Shown piece by piece: positions 22,256-34,619 of a DNA stretch of 64,000 nucleotides. The translations under genes were made by a program, and so were the position numbers. Source of the DNA: Amborella trichopoda (taxonomy: Eukaryota > Streptophyta > Magnoliopsida > Amborellales > Amborellaceae); assembly GCF_000471905.2 (NCBI RefSeq), contig NW_006494789.1:8897116-8961115 (forward strand), given 5' to 3'. A model generated the notes under the pieces. That model saw nothing but the letters and a program-made list of their open reading frames with translations. It did no database searches and was not told the origin of the DNA. Numbering within the stretch: position 1 is the first letter of the stretch; every line of letters begins with the position of its first letter.

Positions 22256-23685
22256 TGCAAATGAGCTCATATCTCTTTGCCACAGGAACTCTGCTAGAGC
22301 CAAACTGTGTTTGCTAGACTTGCGTAATACTTATGATAGAGTTTCATGGTCTTTATTACTGCACGATTGTATGTTTTGGGGTTTTCAAATACTTTTATTG
22401 GATGGATTCGTATGTGTATCTCCACTCATTTTTTATCAGTTCTGCATAATGACTCCCCTATAGGGTTTCTTTGGGTAAAAAGAGGTCTTAGACAATGAGA
22501 CCCTTTATCCCCCTATCTATTTTTGCTAGTAATGGATTTTCTCAGTACACTGTTGGATCATGCTATGTTGCAAGGGTGTCTCATCTTGTCTATGTTGATG
22601 ATGCTATGATTTTTTGTAATGCTTATACTACTGTTATTGGGGCTATGAAATCTATTCTCTCTGTTTTTGTAGTAACAATAGAGTAGAAATTCAATATTGC
22701 AAAAAGAAAAGCCTTCTTTTTTGGGGTTTCGCAAGGTACTAAAACTCGGATTATGAAGGAGCTTGGTCTTGGTGAAGGGCCAGTGGGATACCTAGGTTTG
22801 CCTTTATTTCATAGTAATTTAAAGCACAGTCATTGTCACAGTTTGGTTGGCAGGGTTATTGGTAAAATATGCACTTGGCAGGCCCTATCTCTTTCTTATA
22901 TAGGACGGCTACAATTGTTGAAATCAATGCTAAGTGCATCAACTATCTTCTGGAGTCTTTCATTTCTTCTACCAAAGAGAACTTGCAATATGATTAAACG
23001 ACTGCAAAGGAATTTCCTATGGGCAGGCATGGCTGAGAAGAAAGGTTCACATCTTGTCAAATGCAAAACAGTTTGCCTCCCTCAAGACGAGGGGGGGCTT
23101 GGGGTGCACGATATTAGTGATTACAATATTACAAGGATGATGAAAGTAGCTTGGCGTATTTTGGTAGATTTTTCCTCCTTGCTAGCTCGTTTTTGTAAGC
23201 GCAGATACTACAAAAATTGTTCCATATGGGAGACCATCAAGAAGAGATGCTGTTCTCATGCGTGGAGGGGTATTCAATTAGGATTATCTCACTTGAAGAA
23301 AAATGTTCGATGGATTATTTGAGATGGCCGGCTTATGGATTTCTGGGTGGATCCTTGGTTTCAGAAAAATCAATATGGGATTCCTATGGTGTCGATGTCC
23401 CTACGGATCTAGGGGTTGTTCTTAAGTCCAAGGTGTTAGATTATATAGTGGGCTCTTCTGAGGTTTGGGTCCTTCCATTGCCTACATTTGCCCATGTTGT
23501 TACCATATGGAAAGTGGTTGAGAGCTTTATGATTCCTTTGCAACTACATAAGGACTTTCTTGGATGGATTTATTTTGCAAGTGGTTAATTCTTGGTTAAA
23601 GGAGCGTGAGTCTTTATTCATCGTCAGGGAGATTCTCAGCCTATGTTAAGGAAACTAGGGTCTTTTAAATGTCACACCAGACCTA

Positions 23686-23755
23686 AATGGTTTTCATGAC
23701 TGGCCCTTCATCACAGATAAAATGGTTTTCATGACTGGCCCTTCATCACAGATAA
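23686..23755. repeat. 36-bp tandem duplication inside the LINE
   Basis: AAATGGTTTTCATGACTGGC through CTTCATCACAGAT occurs twice back to back. Confidence 0.9.
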
Positions 23756-24004
23756 TCTTCTATATATTTGCTGCAGTAGCATGATATTGTCCATGCACTT
23801 TCTGTATGTCCCTTTTATAAAAACAGTGATGATAGTTTATGTTATTTGTTGTTTCATTGTCATTTCTCACTTAATATATGGAGAACAATTGTATGGAGGT
23901 GTGGTAAGCACTTTATCTTGGGCTCTTCTATTCCTATCATGGTGAAAAACTGATTAGCCTTTAGATTCTAGTTAGATAGTATTTTCAATATCTGGTCTTC
24001 TATC

Positions 24005-24520
24005 CTTTTCACAACTATCTGGTTTTTATGGGCGGAATGGAACCAGAGAGTTTTTTAATCGAAGATTGCAAGAAGAGAACAATTAATCAAACATATTACC
24101 TCTCATATCAGGGACTTAGCAGAAGATATAGTATGAGTCTTTCACTTATCAGAAATGGCAATCATTGGAAATTTACAAATCACATGGTGCCAACAGAAAT
24201 CAAAATCCATCATTCTAGTTGCATGTTCTTTTCCTAGCCCCGGCATTTTAATCTAAATATTGGTGGTGCTTCCTTGCAAAACCCTGTTCTAGTAGGTGAT
24301 GGAGGTGTTATCAAAAGTAGTGATGAGGCTTTTTTTGCTACGTTTGCCAAACCCTTCGGTATCGCCTATAATAATTTTATTAAATTCTTTGCTTTGGAAG
24401 AAGGTTTGACTCTCGCTAGCTAGATGAATTTCTTTTCTCTTCAAATTGAAAGTGATTCATCTTTTCTCGTGGATGTTTTGATTGATCACTGGCATTCCCC
24501 ATGGGTTTACATACAGTTAT
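24005..24520 (+). pseudogene. LINE RNase H tail, copy 1
   Basis: Broken frames read FNLNIGGASLQNPVLVGDGG and FALEEGLTLAS, then LQIESDSSFLVDVL. These correspond to the DG, E and ESD motifs of plant LINE RNase H. The first catalytic Asp (usually NVDG) reads NIGG here. Confidence 0.7.
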
Positions 24521-24689
24521 AACCAATGTGCAAAGATGCATAAACTTAAAAATTTTCAGTAACTTACAAAGCCCTGATCATGAAATCTTGGAGGCGCGGT
24601 AAAAAAATTATCTCAGACACATCTATGTCAAAATTGCTTAGGCGGATTAAAGTTAGACGGTTCATTGAATGTCTAGCTATCCCTATTTC

Positions 24690-25330
24690 TTACCTCTATT
24701 TAGATGTTATGGGAGGAACAAAATCATCGAGTTTTTTAGGGGAACGTTTGCAGACAGGTGCACTTGCTCAGGAGGGTTACCTCTCATGTTAGTGAGTTGG
24801 TGGATGCTAAAGCCTAGTCCTTTTATTTATCAAATATAGCAATCGTTGATAACTTTTAGATCATATGGAGACAACATCAAATCAAGTAACACATACCGAT
24901 TGCATGGTATTTTCCTAGTCCTAATCATTTCAAATTGAATGTTGATGGTACTTCACTTCAAAACTCTTGGATAGCAGGTAATGAAGGCGTAATTAGAAGT
25001 GATGATGGATCCTTTATCACAGTATTTAGTAATCCCTTTGGTATAATATCAAATAACTACGCTGAGTTTCTTGACTTGCAAGCTAGCGTTGACTTGGCCA
25101 TCTAGCTCAAATGTTTCTTCATGCAGATAGAGAACAACTCATTATTGTTAGTTAATACAATCCATGATCCATGCAAAGCTCAATGGGCATTATATGTTGT
25201 TGTTGCTAACTGCTTATATAAACTTTATGATCATGCTCGGTTCCTTATCCATGTTTATCGTGAAGCTAACATGGTGGTAGCTTTACTTGCCAAGACAACT
25301 ATAGCTTTCTCAGATGCCACTATTTGGTGA
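24690..25330 (+). pseudogene. LINE RNase H tail, copy 2
   Basis: The frame reads FKLNVDGTSLQNSWIAGNEG and NNYAEFLDLQASVDLA, stop, then MQIENNSLLLVNTI and HVYREANMVVALLAKTT. That is a full RNase H motif series parallel to copy 1, about 0.65 kb upstream. Segments before each copy also correspond (IEFF...), indicating duplication of the 3' end. Confidence 0.75.
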
Positions 25331-25619
25331 TCTAGACTGCCGGATTTCCCTTCTCTTGGATTACTTAAATGATGTGACACAACTTCTCTATTCTAGGGCT
25401 GTAAAATTATGAGTTGTAATTTCCTTTATTATTAATGAAAATCGGGTGAAGGGCCTTCTCCCCTACTAATTACCCCAGAAAATGAAATCATATCCACATA
25501 GACTCCTTGATGAAGACAAATTCTCCTTAAAATATATATTAAAAACAATACATAGATCTTACTATTGGTCCAACAAGAGTTCTACTCACAAAACCTACTT
25601 AGATTGACAATAATATGAA

Positions 25620-26020
25620 TTACATGACCTCCAAAAAAGATAAAAAATAAAAAATAAAAGATAAAAAAAATTCAATAACATCCATGAAACTTCTAATGAC
25701 ATATATAATCACTTAAAATAAGCCTACAACCTAATATCAATCTCCAAAATATATACATAAAACCATAAGTGTGCAAATAGATATGTCGTTTTGATAACAA
25801 ATATATCATTTGTAGTATTTCGATCATTGACCTCCATTAGAAAAAACAAATTCAATAACATTTATGCAACTTCAAATGACATATACAATCACTTAAAATC
25901 AACCTACAACCTAAAGTCAATATCCAAAAATACATAAAAATTAAAACTATGTGTGCAAATTGATCTCTCGTTTAGATAACCAATATATCATTTGTAATTT
26001 CGATCATTAGAGCAATGACC
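25620..26020. repeat. ~185-bp tandem duplication
   Basis: AATTCAATAACATCCATGAA...ATGACATATATAATCACTTA at about 25668 is repeated at 25850 with the following GTGCAAAT..AT..GTCGTTT and ATATATCATTTGTA text. Two diverged copies. Confidence 0.8.
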
Positions 26021-26169
26021 CATATGATGTGTGTATTTTCTAATATTTTATTTTCTCTCTTTAAATTGAATTTTCCACTGATTTTCTTTGGGAGGAGAGA
26101 GGTCAGAGGAAAGGAGGAAGAGAACGGTGTGGTGGAGCAAATGAGTGAAAGAGGAAAAGAGAGAGAGAG

Positions 26170-26944
26170 TAGGGGTGGCATGACCTAGACCTGATCTGAG
26201 ATCCAGTGGATATACCCAACATGGGTCCGGGTATGGGTCCATGTTTTGGACCCGCGAGTAGGGTCTGGGTCCGCTAAATGATACCCGAACATTCCCTGGT
26301 ACAGGTACGGGTATATGGCTATACCCGATTCAGTGGGTAACCAAATCCTTATTTATTATATATAATTTAGCCTTAGTTTTATTACTATACATGATTTAAC
26401 TTTTTAAACCAACGTTAAGTTCCCCCGCCTTTTCTATAGAGCTTACAATCATAAATTCCCCCGCCCCTCTTCGATGTGGGATTAATCCACGACAATAAGA
26501 GAGAGAGATGAGTTGGTCTATTTGAGAGAGATGCATATTTCCTTTGTTTATGCTAAAAAGGGAAAGAGAGAGATGACTTGGTGTGTGCCAGTCTGGTGCC
26601 AGCCAATTAAGAGACTAAGAATGTTAGAGAGATTTTACGTTGAGTTGGTGCATGCCAGCCTGGTATTGCTTGTCTTTATTATAGCATAATTTAAATGTAC
26701 TTTTAAATTAAGAGAGAGAAATGACGTTAGAGAGATAAAGGGGTGGGTGAGATTAATCCCACATCGAAGAGGTGAATCGATTTACATGGGTGTAAGAACT
26801 ATAAAAGTGGTTGGCGAGTTTAAAATCAATTACATAAGAGAAGCTTGTTGGGTATGGGTATGGGTCCCGAGTCCTTAGTACTATCTCGAGTATAGGTCCG
26901 GATTTAGTAGGACCCGACCCGTACCCGACCTCTTGCCACCCCTA
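26170..26944. mobile_element. Non-autonomous hAT-like element, TIR TAGGGGTGGCA
   Basis: Perfect 11-bp TIRs TAGGGGTGGCA ... TGCCACCCCTA. The flanking 8-mers AGAGAGAG and CGAGAGAG (7/8) fit an 8-bp target duplication in a GA-rich site. Subterminal blocks on both sides carry repeated GGGTATGGGTC / GACCCGTACCCG motifs. Inside, GATGTGGGATTAATCC (26478) and its complement (26752) form a second inverted pair. No transposase. Confidence 0.8.
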
Positions 26945-26957
26945 CGAGAGAGAGAGA

Positions 26958-26992
<35 letters not shown>
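26945..26992. repeat. (GA)n microsatellite
   Basis: GA run adjoining the right end of the hAT-like element; a shorter one (26150-26169) adjoins the left end. Confidence 0.9.
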
Positions 26993-26993
<1 letters not shown>

Positions 26994-27330
26994 ATATGTT
27001 GGCAGGGCATCCTTGAGGTGATGCTTATTCTCACCAAGACATCTCACCCTTTGATGGTTTCCCATCAGGGACCATGAGAGTCCCTTGATGTAGTGAACTA
27101 GCAGGTACTTATTCACCTATAAAATGCTAAGTCCCAAATGGAGAAAGGCACATATATTGCTCTGCAATTTTCTACCGTATCCTTTTTCCTTTTCTCTAAA
27201 AATTTTCCAAGCAAGGGTCTCTTTGGGAAGTTCTTCTGGAAATTCTTCTTCCAGGGTACCCCCCCTCAAGGCTCTCGCTACGACTGGCTCCAGGATATCT
27301 CAAGGCACAGGGAGAGAGAATTGGCTAGGG

Positions 27331-29300
27331 TGAGGATGTGGGGTTTTTGTGGCCATTAAATGCCTTATAAGAGTTTTTAATTAAATATTTGATATAGTAA
27401 AACATAAACTTAGTAGGAGTATGCGAGATCGATATTAGGTAAATGCTATTTGCCAATACTGAGACTTGGCTTGATGTGTTAGGCTAGTTGAGTTGGAAAA
27501 CGCTTGTTATCAGGGCATGGAATGAAAGCCAAAAAAGATTTTATGGGTTATACCCTTGATGAGGTAAGAGTTGCCTAGGGTGTGTAATCCAAAGAACCGT
27601 GTGACTCTTGTGTATGATGTTTGACTTTTAGAGATGAGGACCGAAGGCTCATCACTGAACCATCACATGGTATGTACATATAATAGTCGTATCAGGAAAG
27701 TTAGTCACCATTGAAGATGAAACATGTACATGTGTGAGAGAGTACCCCTATGGACCATAGATTGAAAGTGTCCCCTTGCCTATTGGCTAACTTTCATAAC
27801 CCAATCATGAACCCCTGCAGTGGTCAATGGGTCATGATCATTGCTGAGTCAGTTTGTAAAAGCAAGTGTGGATTAAAGTCCACAATAGAAGATGAAATGC
27901 TTGAGTAATAGTTTAATTCTTATACCTAAACATATTGGATTCTCTTCAAAATTATTTGTTTTTAATTATTTTGATGTTAAATGATTTTTATATTGATTAA
28001 TTAGATTTTTATGAGTATCTAGATATTTTATTTTTACAAAGTGATTTATAAAATAAGAAATATTCAAATATCAGCATTTAAATAACCAAAGAGAAATAAA
28101 GTTTATTTCTCGTATTCTAAAAATGAATTTTATATTTTTATAAATTATATTTGATATGGGGGCCCACTATATGTCTTGATGGGATGTGCATGTGGGACCT
28201 ACTTGGAGCCTCTAGATGATCATGTCACCCCTTACCTATTGGCTGACTTTGATATCCTAATCATGGACAACAACAGTGATTTGTGGGTCATGGGAATTGC
28301 TGGGTGAGTTTGTAAAATTAAGTGTAGATTATAGTATAGTAGAAGATGTAGTGCTTCAGCAATATTATAATTCCTAGACCTAGATGAATCTGATTCCCAT
28401 CAAAATTATCTGGTTTTAATTTTTTTAATATCAAATAATTTTTAGATTGATTATTTGAATTTTTATACATCTTGAGATATTTTATTTTTACAAAATGGAT
28501 TTATAAAATAAAAATATTAAAGTTTCAGTATTTAAATAATCAGAGAAAAATAAAGTTTATTTCCCATATTCTAGAAAGCAATTTATATTTTTATAAATCA
28601 TATTTAATATGGGGGCCCATCATAAATCTTTTTCGGATGTGTGTGTGGGGCGCACTTGGAGCCGCTAGATGATCATGCCACCCCTCTTGGATATGTTCTT
28701 TGATGGTCATATCTAGTTAATTAAGATAATTAAAGAACATATGCTTTATGGATTTCCTAGATATATAAGAAGATTAGATATCTAAAAAGGATATGACTGA
28801 ATACAAATATTTATACAAAGGCAAACATTTTCTAGTATTTTCATATCTTTAATATTTGACGTGATAAGGTTTGGGAAGCTGAAGGATAATGTTCTAGTTC
28901 TTTTCTATGAATCATGATGGTTGATCTAAGGATTTGATGACTAAGATTTCTCATCCCACAGGTCTCCTATGATGAATGGTATGGACCTAATATGTATAAG
29001 GATGATTATCCCTAAACAAACCCAAACTCCTTGGAAACTTTATAAATATGCCCCCTCTCTCCCTCAAATCTTTACACATCTCAACTCTCTCTTCTCTTTC
29101 TCTTACGGTGGCGTGCCGCCCCCTAGGGTTCTCTCTCTCTCATTTAAAGATCTTATCTCTCTAGTTACGAGAGATAGGGGGCACACCCATCTTAATAGAT
29201 CAAGAAGGGGCATGCCCCACTCATATGGTCTATGACATGGAGGCCTCGTTCCACATTGTTCCATGCTCTCAGATTTAGTTAAGGTTCGTAACCAACACTT
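27331..29300 (+). repeat. Copia 5' LTR (right boundary approximate)
   Basis: The left edge is set by homology with the 3' copy. The portion 27331-28150 aligns with 33561-34378. It contains an internal duplication: the block ending GGGGGCCCACTATA at 28159 recurs, ending GGGGGCCCATCATA at 28612 (period about 453). A tATAAATATGCCCCC core lies near 29041. I cannot fix the end or the primer-binding site exactly. Confidence 0.6.
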
Positions 29301-29724
29301 TCTCGTATTTAGTAAATTTGAGATAAACTATTAATCCCGTGTGCCATTAGAGGAGGAAAGCTAGTGTGGGGTGTTCTAAGTTCAGTTGAGCTAATATTTT
29401 GGCATCTTTATTTTGTGCTTTGCAACCTATCGATTTCTTGTGTTTTCTTATTTCCATAGTATTATGTTATGCTTGTTTATTGAATAAAAGAAAGTCATAA
29501 TTAGTAGAAGTAAGTGAAAACCACTTTTGGTTGTTTATTTTGAGTTGAATTTGTTACAAGTATAAATGTTCTAGTCGGTGTGAAAAACAAAAATTAAAAA
29601 CTATATATGCCATGTAAGTTCACAGTGTCCAACTTTCATTAGTATCACAACAAAGGTCTCTTGCTGCCCATAGGAATTTTTATTTCTTTTATTAAAATTT
29701 TTTATTTACTTTGGGTAAAGAAAT

Positions 29725-30490
29725 ATGGCTGCACACACTTTTATCTCAGAGATCCTGAAGACAGAAAGATTCGATGGAACAAATTACTCCTCATGGAAGC
29801 GCAAGATTGGCTATATTGGAAGGTTTAGATGTGATATTCACTAAGCATCGTCCTTGCCATCCTAGAAGTGATTCATCTCAAGCTACAAGAGATGCATACG
29901 CTTCATGGAAGCATAAAGATATGCTTGTTAAGCATATCTTACTTTCCTTTATGATTGACTCATATGCATATGAGTTTGAGCCAATTAAAATAGCAAAAGG
30001 CACGCACGAGAGGCTTGAGAAGGAATATGGAAACTCTATTCATATGAGGTAATCAATGGCTATAAAAACATACAATGAATAAAAAATGGTCGTAGTTACA
30101 AAGATATTGGAACATGTGCATACTTTTCGTGCACTTGTTCGAAAGTTGGAGGCTACTGGCATGCGACCCTTAAAACTAATGCAAGTGGTTCACATGGTGA
30201 ACTCTCTCCCTAATTCTTGGGAGACAACTTGACAAATGGCTCCTAGATTGGAAAAGCTCATCACATAGCTAAAAGGCGAGGAAGAAAGGAGGAACACGTG
30301 CTATGCACCGGCTCCAAAAGACAACGATACACATGGTAAAATCTCAACTTAGCCTTATAAGTGGAAGGGTAAGAATACAAATAAGAAGAAAGGAGAGGAA
30401 AAGAATAAAGAGAGAGACAATAAGGGAAAAAGAGAGACGAGAACTTGCTTCATATGTAAAAAAGTGGGCCGCATCGAAATATTGTTGGTT
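29725..30490 (+). pseudogene. Copia gag remnant
   Basis: Starts MAAHTFISEILKTERFDGTN with YSSWKRKI, the usual copia gag opening, then a frameshift into LEGLDVIFTKHRP and DAYASWKHKDMLVKHILLSF (29774-30052). A partial zinc knuckle TCFICKKVGRIEI follows at about 30440, with the later His and Cys lost. Confidence 0.75.
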
Positions 30491-30559
30491 TAACAGAAAC
30501 CCTAGGGGTAATAAGGAAATTACATATGTGGTCTTTGAAACATTGCTAGCCAATCCAAA

Positions 30560-30680
30560 GGGAATATCTTGGTGTCTTGACTCGAGAGCTACAGCTCACG
30601 TGATAAAAACCAAAGATGACATCCATACCTTAACTCTCATGGGGTTGGGTGAGCAACACATTTATGTAAGGTAATCAAAA
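30560..30680 (+). pseudogene. Copia protease remnant, active site altered
   Basis: Reads WCLDSRATAHVIKTKDDIHT. The family motif is LDSGA(T/S)xH; the active-site Gly has become Arg, so the protease would be dead. Confidence 0.7.
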
Positions 30681-31049
30681 GGCTGAGAATTTGAGAGCTG
30701 GCGATTATGTGCTTGAAATGAAGAATGAAAGTCTTTATCCTAAAACAAACACTCTATTATCCTGTGATGTGGAAGTGCTTAGTTTTGGTTCCTAGCATGG
30801 CTAAAGCCGGTTTTATCACCACCTTCTTTGAAGATCAAGTAGTTGTGAAAAACCACAATGATATTAGTATATTCGGTCAACTTGTGAATGGTCTCTACGC
30901 TATTGTATTAAAAGTAGATATTGCTTATGCCTCATCTTTGAATGATTTGGATGTTTTTTTATTATTTATACCACTAGGGCACATAAGTTTAATAGAATGG
31001 AAAGATTAAGGAAAAATGGAATCCTTTCAATTTATAGAGGAGACTTATG

Positions 31050-31720
31050 ACTTATCAAAAATATGTGAATCGTATGTGCAAGGAAAACTAACAAGGAAAA
31101 ATTCCACCAGAGCACAAAGAACTTCTAGTGTATTAGAAATCATTCATAATGACATTTTTGGTCCTATGAATGTGGCTACCAAAAGCCGCAAAAAGTATTT
31201 CACCACTTTTATTGATGACCACTTGTAATATAGCCACTTGACTTGATGAATGCAAAATCAAAAGCGTTAGATAAATTCAAGAAATACAAAGCCGAGGTAG
31301 AAAACCAAACAAATCTGAAAATTAAAGTCCTAAGGACTGATAATGGTGGTGAATACTCTTTCGAACTCTTTAATGACTTGTGTGTAGAGCATGACATTAT
31401 CCATCAATACACCATGCCCTACACACTAGACCAAAATGGAGTTACCGAGAAACGAAATAAGGCCTTGGTAGAAATGGTGAGAAGTATGATGGGACACCAA
31501 ATTGCTCCCTAGACTTTTGGGGAGAAGTAGTATTAATAGCAGGTTATATCCTGAACTAGACTCCTACTAAAGCTACTCCTCTTACTCCTCACGAGATATT
31601 AACTGGTCGTACTCCATCTCTTGATCACCTTAGAGTATGGTCGTACTCCATCGCTTGATCACCTTAGAGTATGGGGTTGCTCGACCCATGTCATAATCTC
31701 ATAGAAAAATAGGACAAAGC
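31050..31720 (+). pseudogene. Copia integrase remnant
   Basis: SVLEIIHNDIFGPMNVATKS (first catalytic Asp region) and FTTFIDDHL, then a stop. Next come LRTDNGGEYSFELFNDLC (second Asp) and MPYTLDQNGVTEKRNKALVE (catalytic Glu), the D,D35E layout. A stop follows at about 31510. Confidence 0.85.
31605..31675. repeat. 35-bp tandem duplication in integrase region
   Basis: GGTCGTACTCCATC.CTTGAT then CACCTTAGAGTAT occurs twice in a row. Confidence 0.9.
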
Positions 31721-32189
31721 TAGATCCTAAAACTATCAAATCTATGTTCATCGACTAACTTGACCACAGTAAGGGGTATCATTTCTTCAACCTTGAAAAT
31801 GGGGTGGTTATTGAGAGCCGGGATGCCCACTTCTTTGAGGATGAGTTCCTTGAAGCAAAAGTAAGTCATAAGAAAGCCGAGCTCTTTGAGATGGCTGGTG
31901 ACAAGGTTGAGTATCGAGAACCTGAGCCAGAGCCCTAACCTAGAAGAAGCGACTGAGTCACTAGACCACCTCAATATCTTGAAAATTTTGTCTACTTAGG
32001 GGAACACAATGTAAGGGTTAGGGATAAGCCAGATCATGACCCTTCAACTTACCAAGAAGCCATAACCTGTTCTGAAAAGAACAATTGGATAGAAGCCCTG
32101 AAAGATGAATACTCTTCCATAAATCAAAACCATGTTTAGGAAGTAATACCTCTGCCTCAAGACCGTAAGGAAATATGATGTAAATGGAT

Positions 32190-33300
32190 TTTGAAGAAAA
32201 AATGAACTCAGAGGGGAAATTAGAAAAATACAAATCCACGTTTGTAGCCAAGGGATTCACCCAAAAGGGAGGGGTAGACTATGAGGAAACCTTCTCTCTA
32301 ATTGTGAAGTTTTCATTCATTAGAATTCTGATAGCCATAACAGCCCACTTTGACTTTGAAGTCCATCAGATGGATATAAAGAGAACTTTCCTAATTGAAG
32401 ATTTAGAAGAGGAAATCTATATGAAACAACCCAAGGGTTTTGAAGAAAAAGCAAAGGGAAACCTTGTGTGTAAATTTAAGAAATTTCTCTATAGCCTAAA
32501 ACAAACATCGTGTCTGTGGTATATCAAGTTTCAATAGACCTTATCTTTGACAGGGTTCTCCTCAAATGATGAAGATTACTGCATCCATAAAAAGGTCAGT
32601 GGGAGTGACGTTGTGTTCATTTCCTTATATGTGGATAATATGCTAATTGTTAGTAGCTCAATTGCCCTCGTGTTGGAAACAAAGCAATTCCTTATGTAAC
32701 AATTTGATATGAATGATCTAGGGGAAGCTTCATATATGTTGTGCATAAAAATAATAAGAAATATAAAAGAAATAACAATTCAACTTTCCCAAGGAACTTA
32801 TCGTAAAAGAATATTGAAAAAGTTTGAAATGAACAAATGCAAACCCACGACGACCCCGATAGATAAGAGAACAAAACTAAGCAATCAAATGTGCCTTAGT
32901 GAAGATGAAGAAAAGAAAGCAGGAGCAACAAGATCCCTTATGTATGCCATAACAGGAACAATGTGTGACTTGTCCATTATCATTAGCATGATTAGCTGAT
33001 TCCAATGCAACCATGGGCTTGAGCATTGGATGGCGGTTAAGAGACTTCTGAGATACTTAAAAAGGGACTGAGAGTGACATGCTTATATATTGGGAAGGTA
33101 CAAAAATCGCTATTCAAGGATATTCAAGGAGATCTTGATGATGCTATGTCTACATTTGGATATGTCTTCATATTTGGAGGAGCTCTATGGAGTCAGAGTA
33201 TGTGGCATATTGCATGGCAGCCAAGGAGGCTGTAATGGATTAAGAAATTTCTTAATTGGCTTGGGTTTTAGCCCATACAACATGAGTGCATGATAATCTT
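32190..33300 (+). pseudogene. Copia reverse transcriptase and RNase H remnant
   Basis: The 117-residue open stretch 32184-32537 has FTQKGGVDYEETFSLIVKFS, VHQMDIKRTFLIEDLEEEIY and MKQPKGFEE. The catalytic box reads SLYVDNMLIV at about 32620: the family YVDDML has lost its second Asp. MNDLGEASYMLCIKI and GTYRKRILKKFEMNKC follow. RNase H is frameshifted near 33000-33250 (EYVAYCMAAKEA-like text). Confidence 0.85.
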
Positions 33301-34374
33301 TAGTGGAAACATGGCTTCCATTTGTGTTTCCAAAGAGTCACAATTCCATAAGAAGTCCAAACACATAAAGCCTTGCTTCTACGATTTGTGCAATGAGGTG
33401 TAGTGTGGAGAGTTCGAGATTAGTTACATACCTATAGAGGTAATAATTGTAGACCCTCGTACGACGGGCCTAATTGCAAATGTTTTTGTAAAACATGTGA
33501 GAGAGATTAGAATGAGAGAAAGTGAGGAAGAGAGATTGTAAAGCCTTCAAAGGACAAGTGTGAGATATTGAGTTTCTGTGGCTATAAAGGCCTTATAAGA
33601 GCTTCTAATTTAATATTTGATATAGTGGAACAAAAACTCAGTAGGAGTATGGTTGTGCTGGACCAAGATTAGGCAAATGTTATTTGTTGATTCTCAGACT
33701 TGGCTTGACGTGTTAGCCCAGTCGAGTTGAAAAACCCCTGTTACTTGGGCATGAAATAAAAATCGAAGAGGGTTTTATGGATTATTCCATGATGAGGTCG
33801 AAGTTGCCCAGGGTGTGTGAGCCAAGGCATTGTATGATTGTTGTGTGTGATAGCTGACCTTTAGAGAGGAGGGCCAAAGCCTCATCACTGAATCATAACA
33901 CATGTACATATAATAGCCGTTTCAAGAAAGCTAGTCACCGTTGAGGGTGAAGCATGTACATGTGCTAGAGATTACCCCTATGCACTATAGAGTTGTGGTT
34001 GCATCAGGTCTACGTGACTTTGGACTCGTCTCTAGGGGATAACCTGTCATGAACCACTTCAGTGGTTAGTGGGTTTGGAGAACTGTTGCGTCAGTTTCAG
34101 AAGGAAAATGTGAACTAGAGTGCACGTTACAAGATGGAGTGCTTGAGTAATATTATAATTCCTAAATCTAGATGGATCTGATTCCCTTCAAAATTATTGG
34201 TTTTAATTATTTTGATGTTAAATCATTTTTGGATTGATTATTTGAATTTTTATGAGTCTTTAGATATTTTATTTTTACCAAATAATTTTATAAAATAAGA
34301 AATATTCAAACTTTAATATTTAAATAATCAAGGAAAAATTAAGTTTATTTCTCATATTTTAAAAATCAATTTTG

Positions 34375-34560
34375 TAGAGGGTGAGGAGGGAGTTGGAGGA
34401 GAGTGAATACCGATGACAAATTTAGAGGGACCATATGGTGAGGGTCCTGAAATTGTTTCGCTCTACTTTAGAGGGAACATATGGTGAGGGTCCTAAAACT
34501 GTTTCGCTCTACTTTAGAGGGACCATATGGTGGTTCGACGTGGAAAAGAAAAAATATAAA
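34375..34560. repeat. ~56-bp minisatellite, about 2.5 units
   Basis: TTTAGAGGGACCATATGGTG ending TTTCGCTCTAC recurs at about 34424, 34470 and 34517. Each unit contains the palindrome CCATATGG or a close form. It sits exactly where the copia 3' LTR is truncated. Confidence 0.85.
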
Positions 34561-34619
34561 CATGGTAAAAAATGAAGGAGAAACTAATTGCATGTTTTCT
34601 TCCTTTTGATTACAATATG

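Larger units (their letters stand above)
22270..25400 (+). mobile_element. Decayed L1-type LINE (RT, zf-RVT, RNase H), plus strand
   Basis: In order: RT start LLDLRNTYDRVSWSLLLHD (22315), RT core HLVYVDDAMIFCNA (about 22590, catalytic Asp pair kept), then a 189-residue open stretch 22753-23322. That stretch reads GPVGYLGLPLFHSN, YIGRLQLLKSMLSAS and LQRNFLWAGMAEKKG, the plant L1 region after the RT. RNase H-like text follows, present twice (separate entries). Frameshifts and stops break it throughout, and the endonuclease and ORF1 are not visible. It starts about 1.3 kb past the duplicated MIP2 3' end. Confidence 0.85.
27331..34378 (+). mobile_element. Decayed Ty1-copia retrotransposon with LTR copies
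   Basis: Order gag (29725), protease (30560), integrase (31130), RT (32190), RNase H (33000) is the copia arrangement. Sequence from 27331 (TGAGGATGTGGGGTTTTTGT, then GGCCATTAAATGCC) recurs from 33561 (TGAGATATTGAGTTTCTGTG, then GCTATAAAGGCC) and continues in parallel for about 0.8 kb, marking the LTRs. The right LTR is cut off near 34378. Stops and frameshifts affect every domain. Confidence 0.85.
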
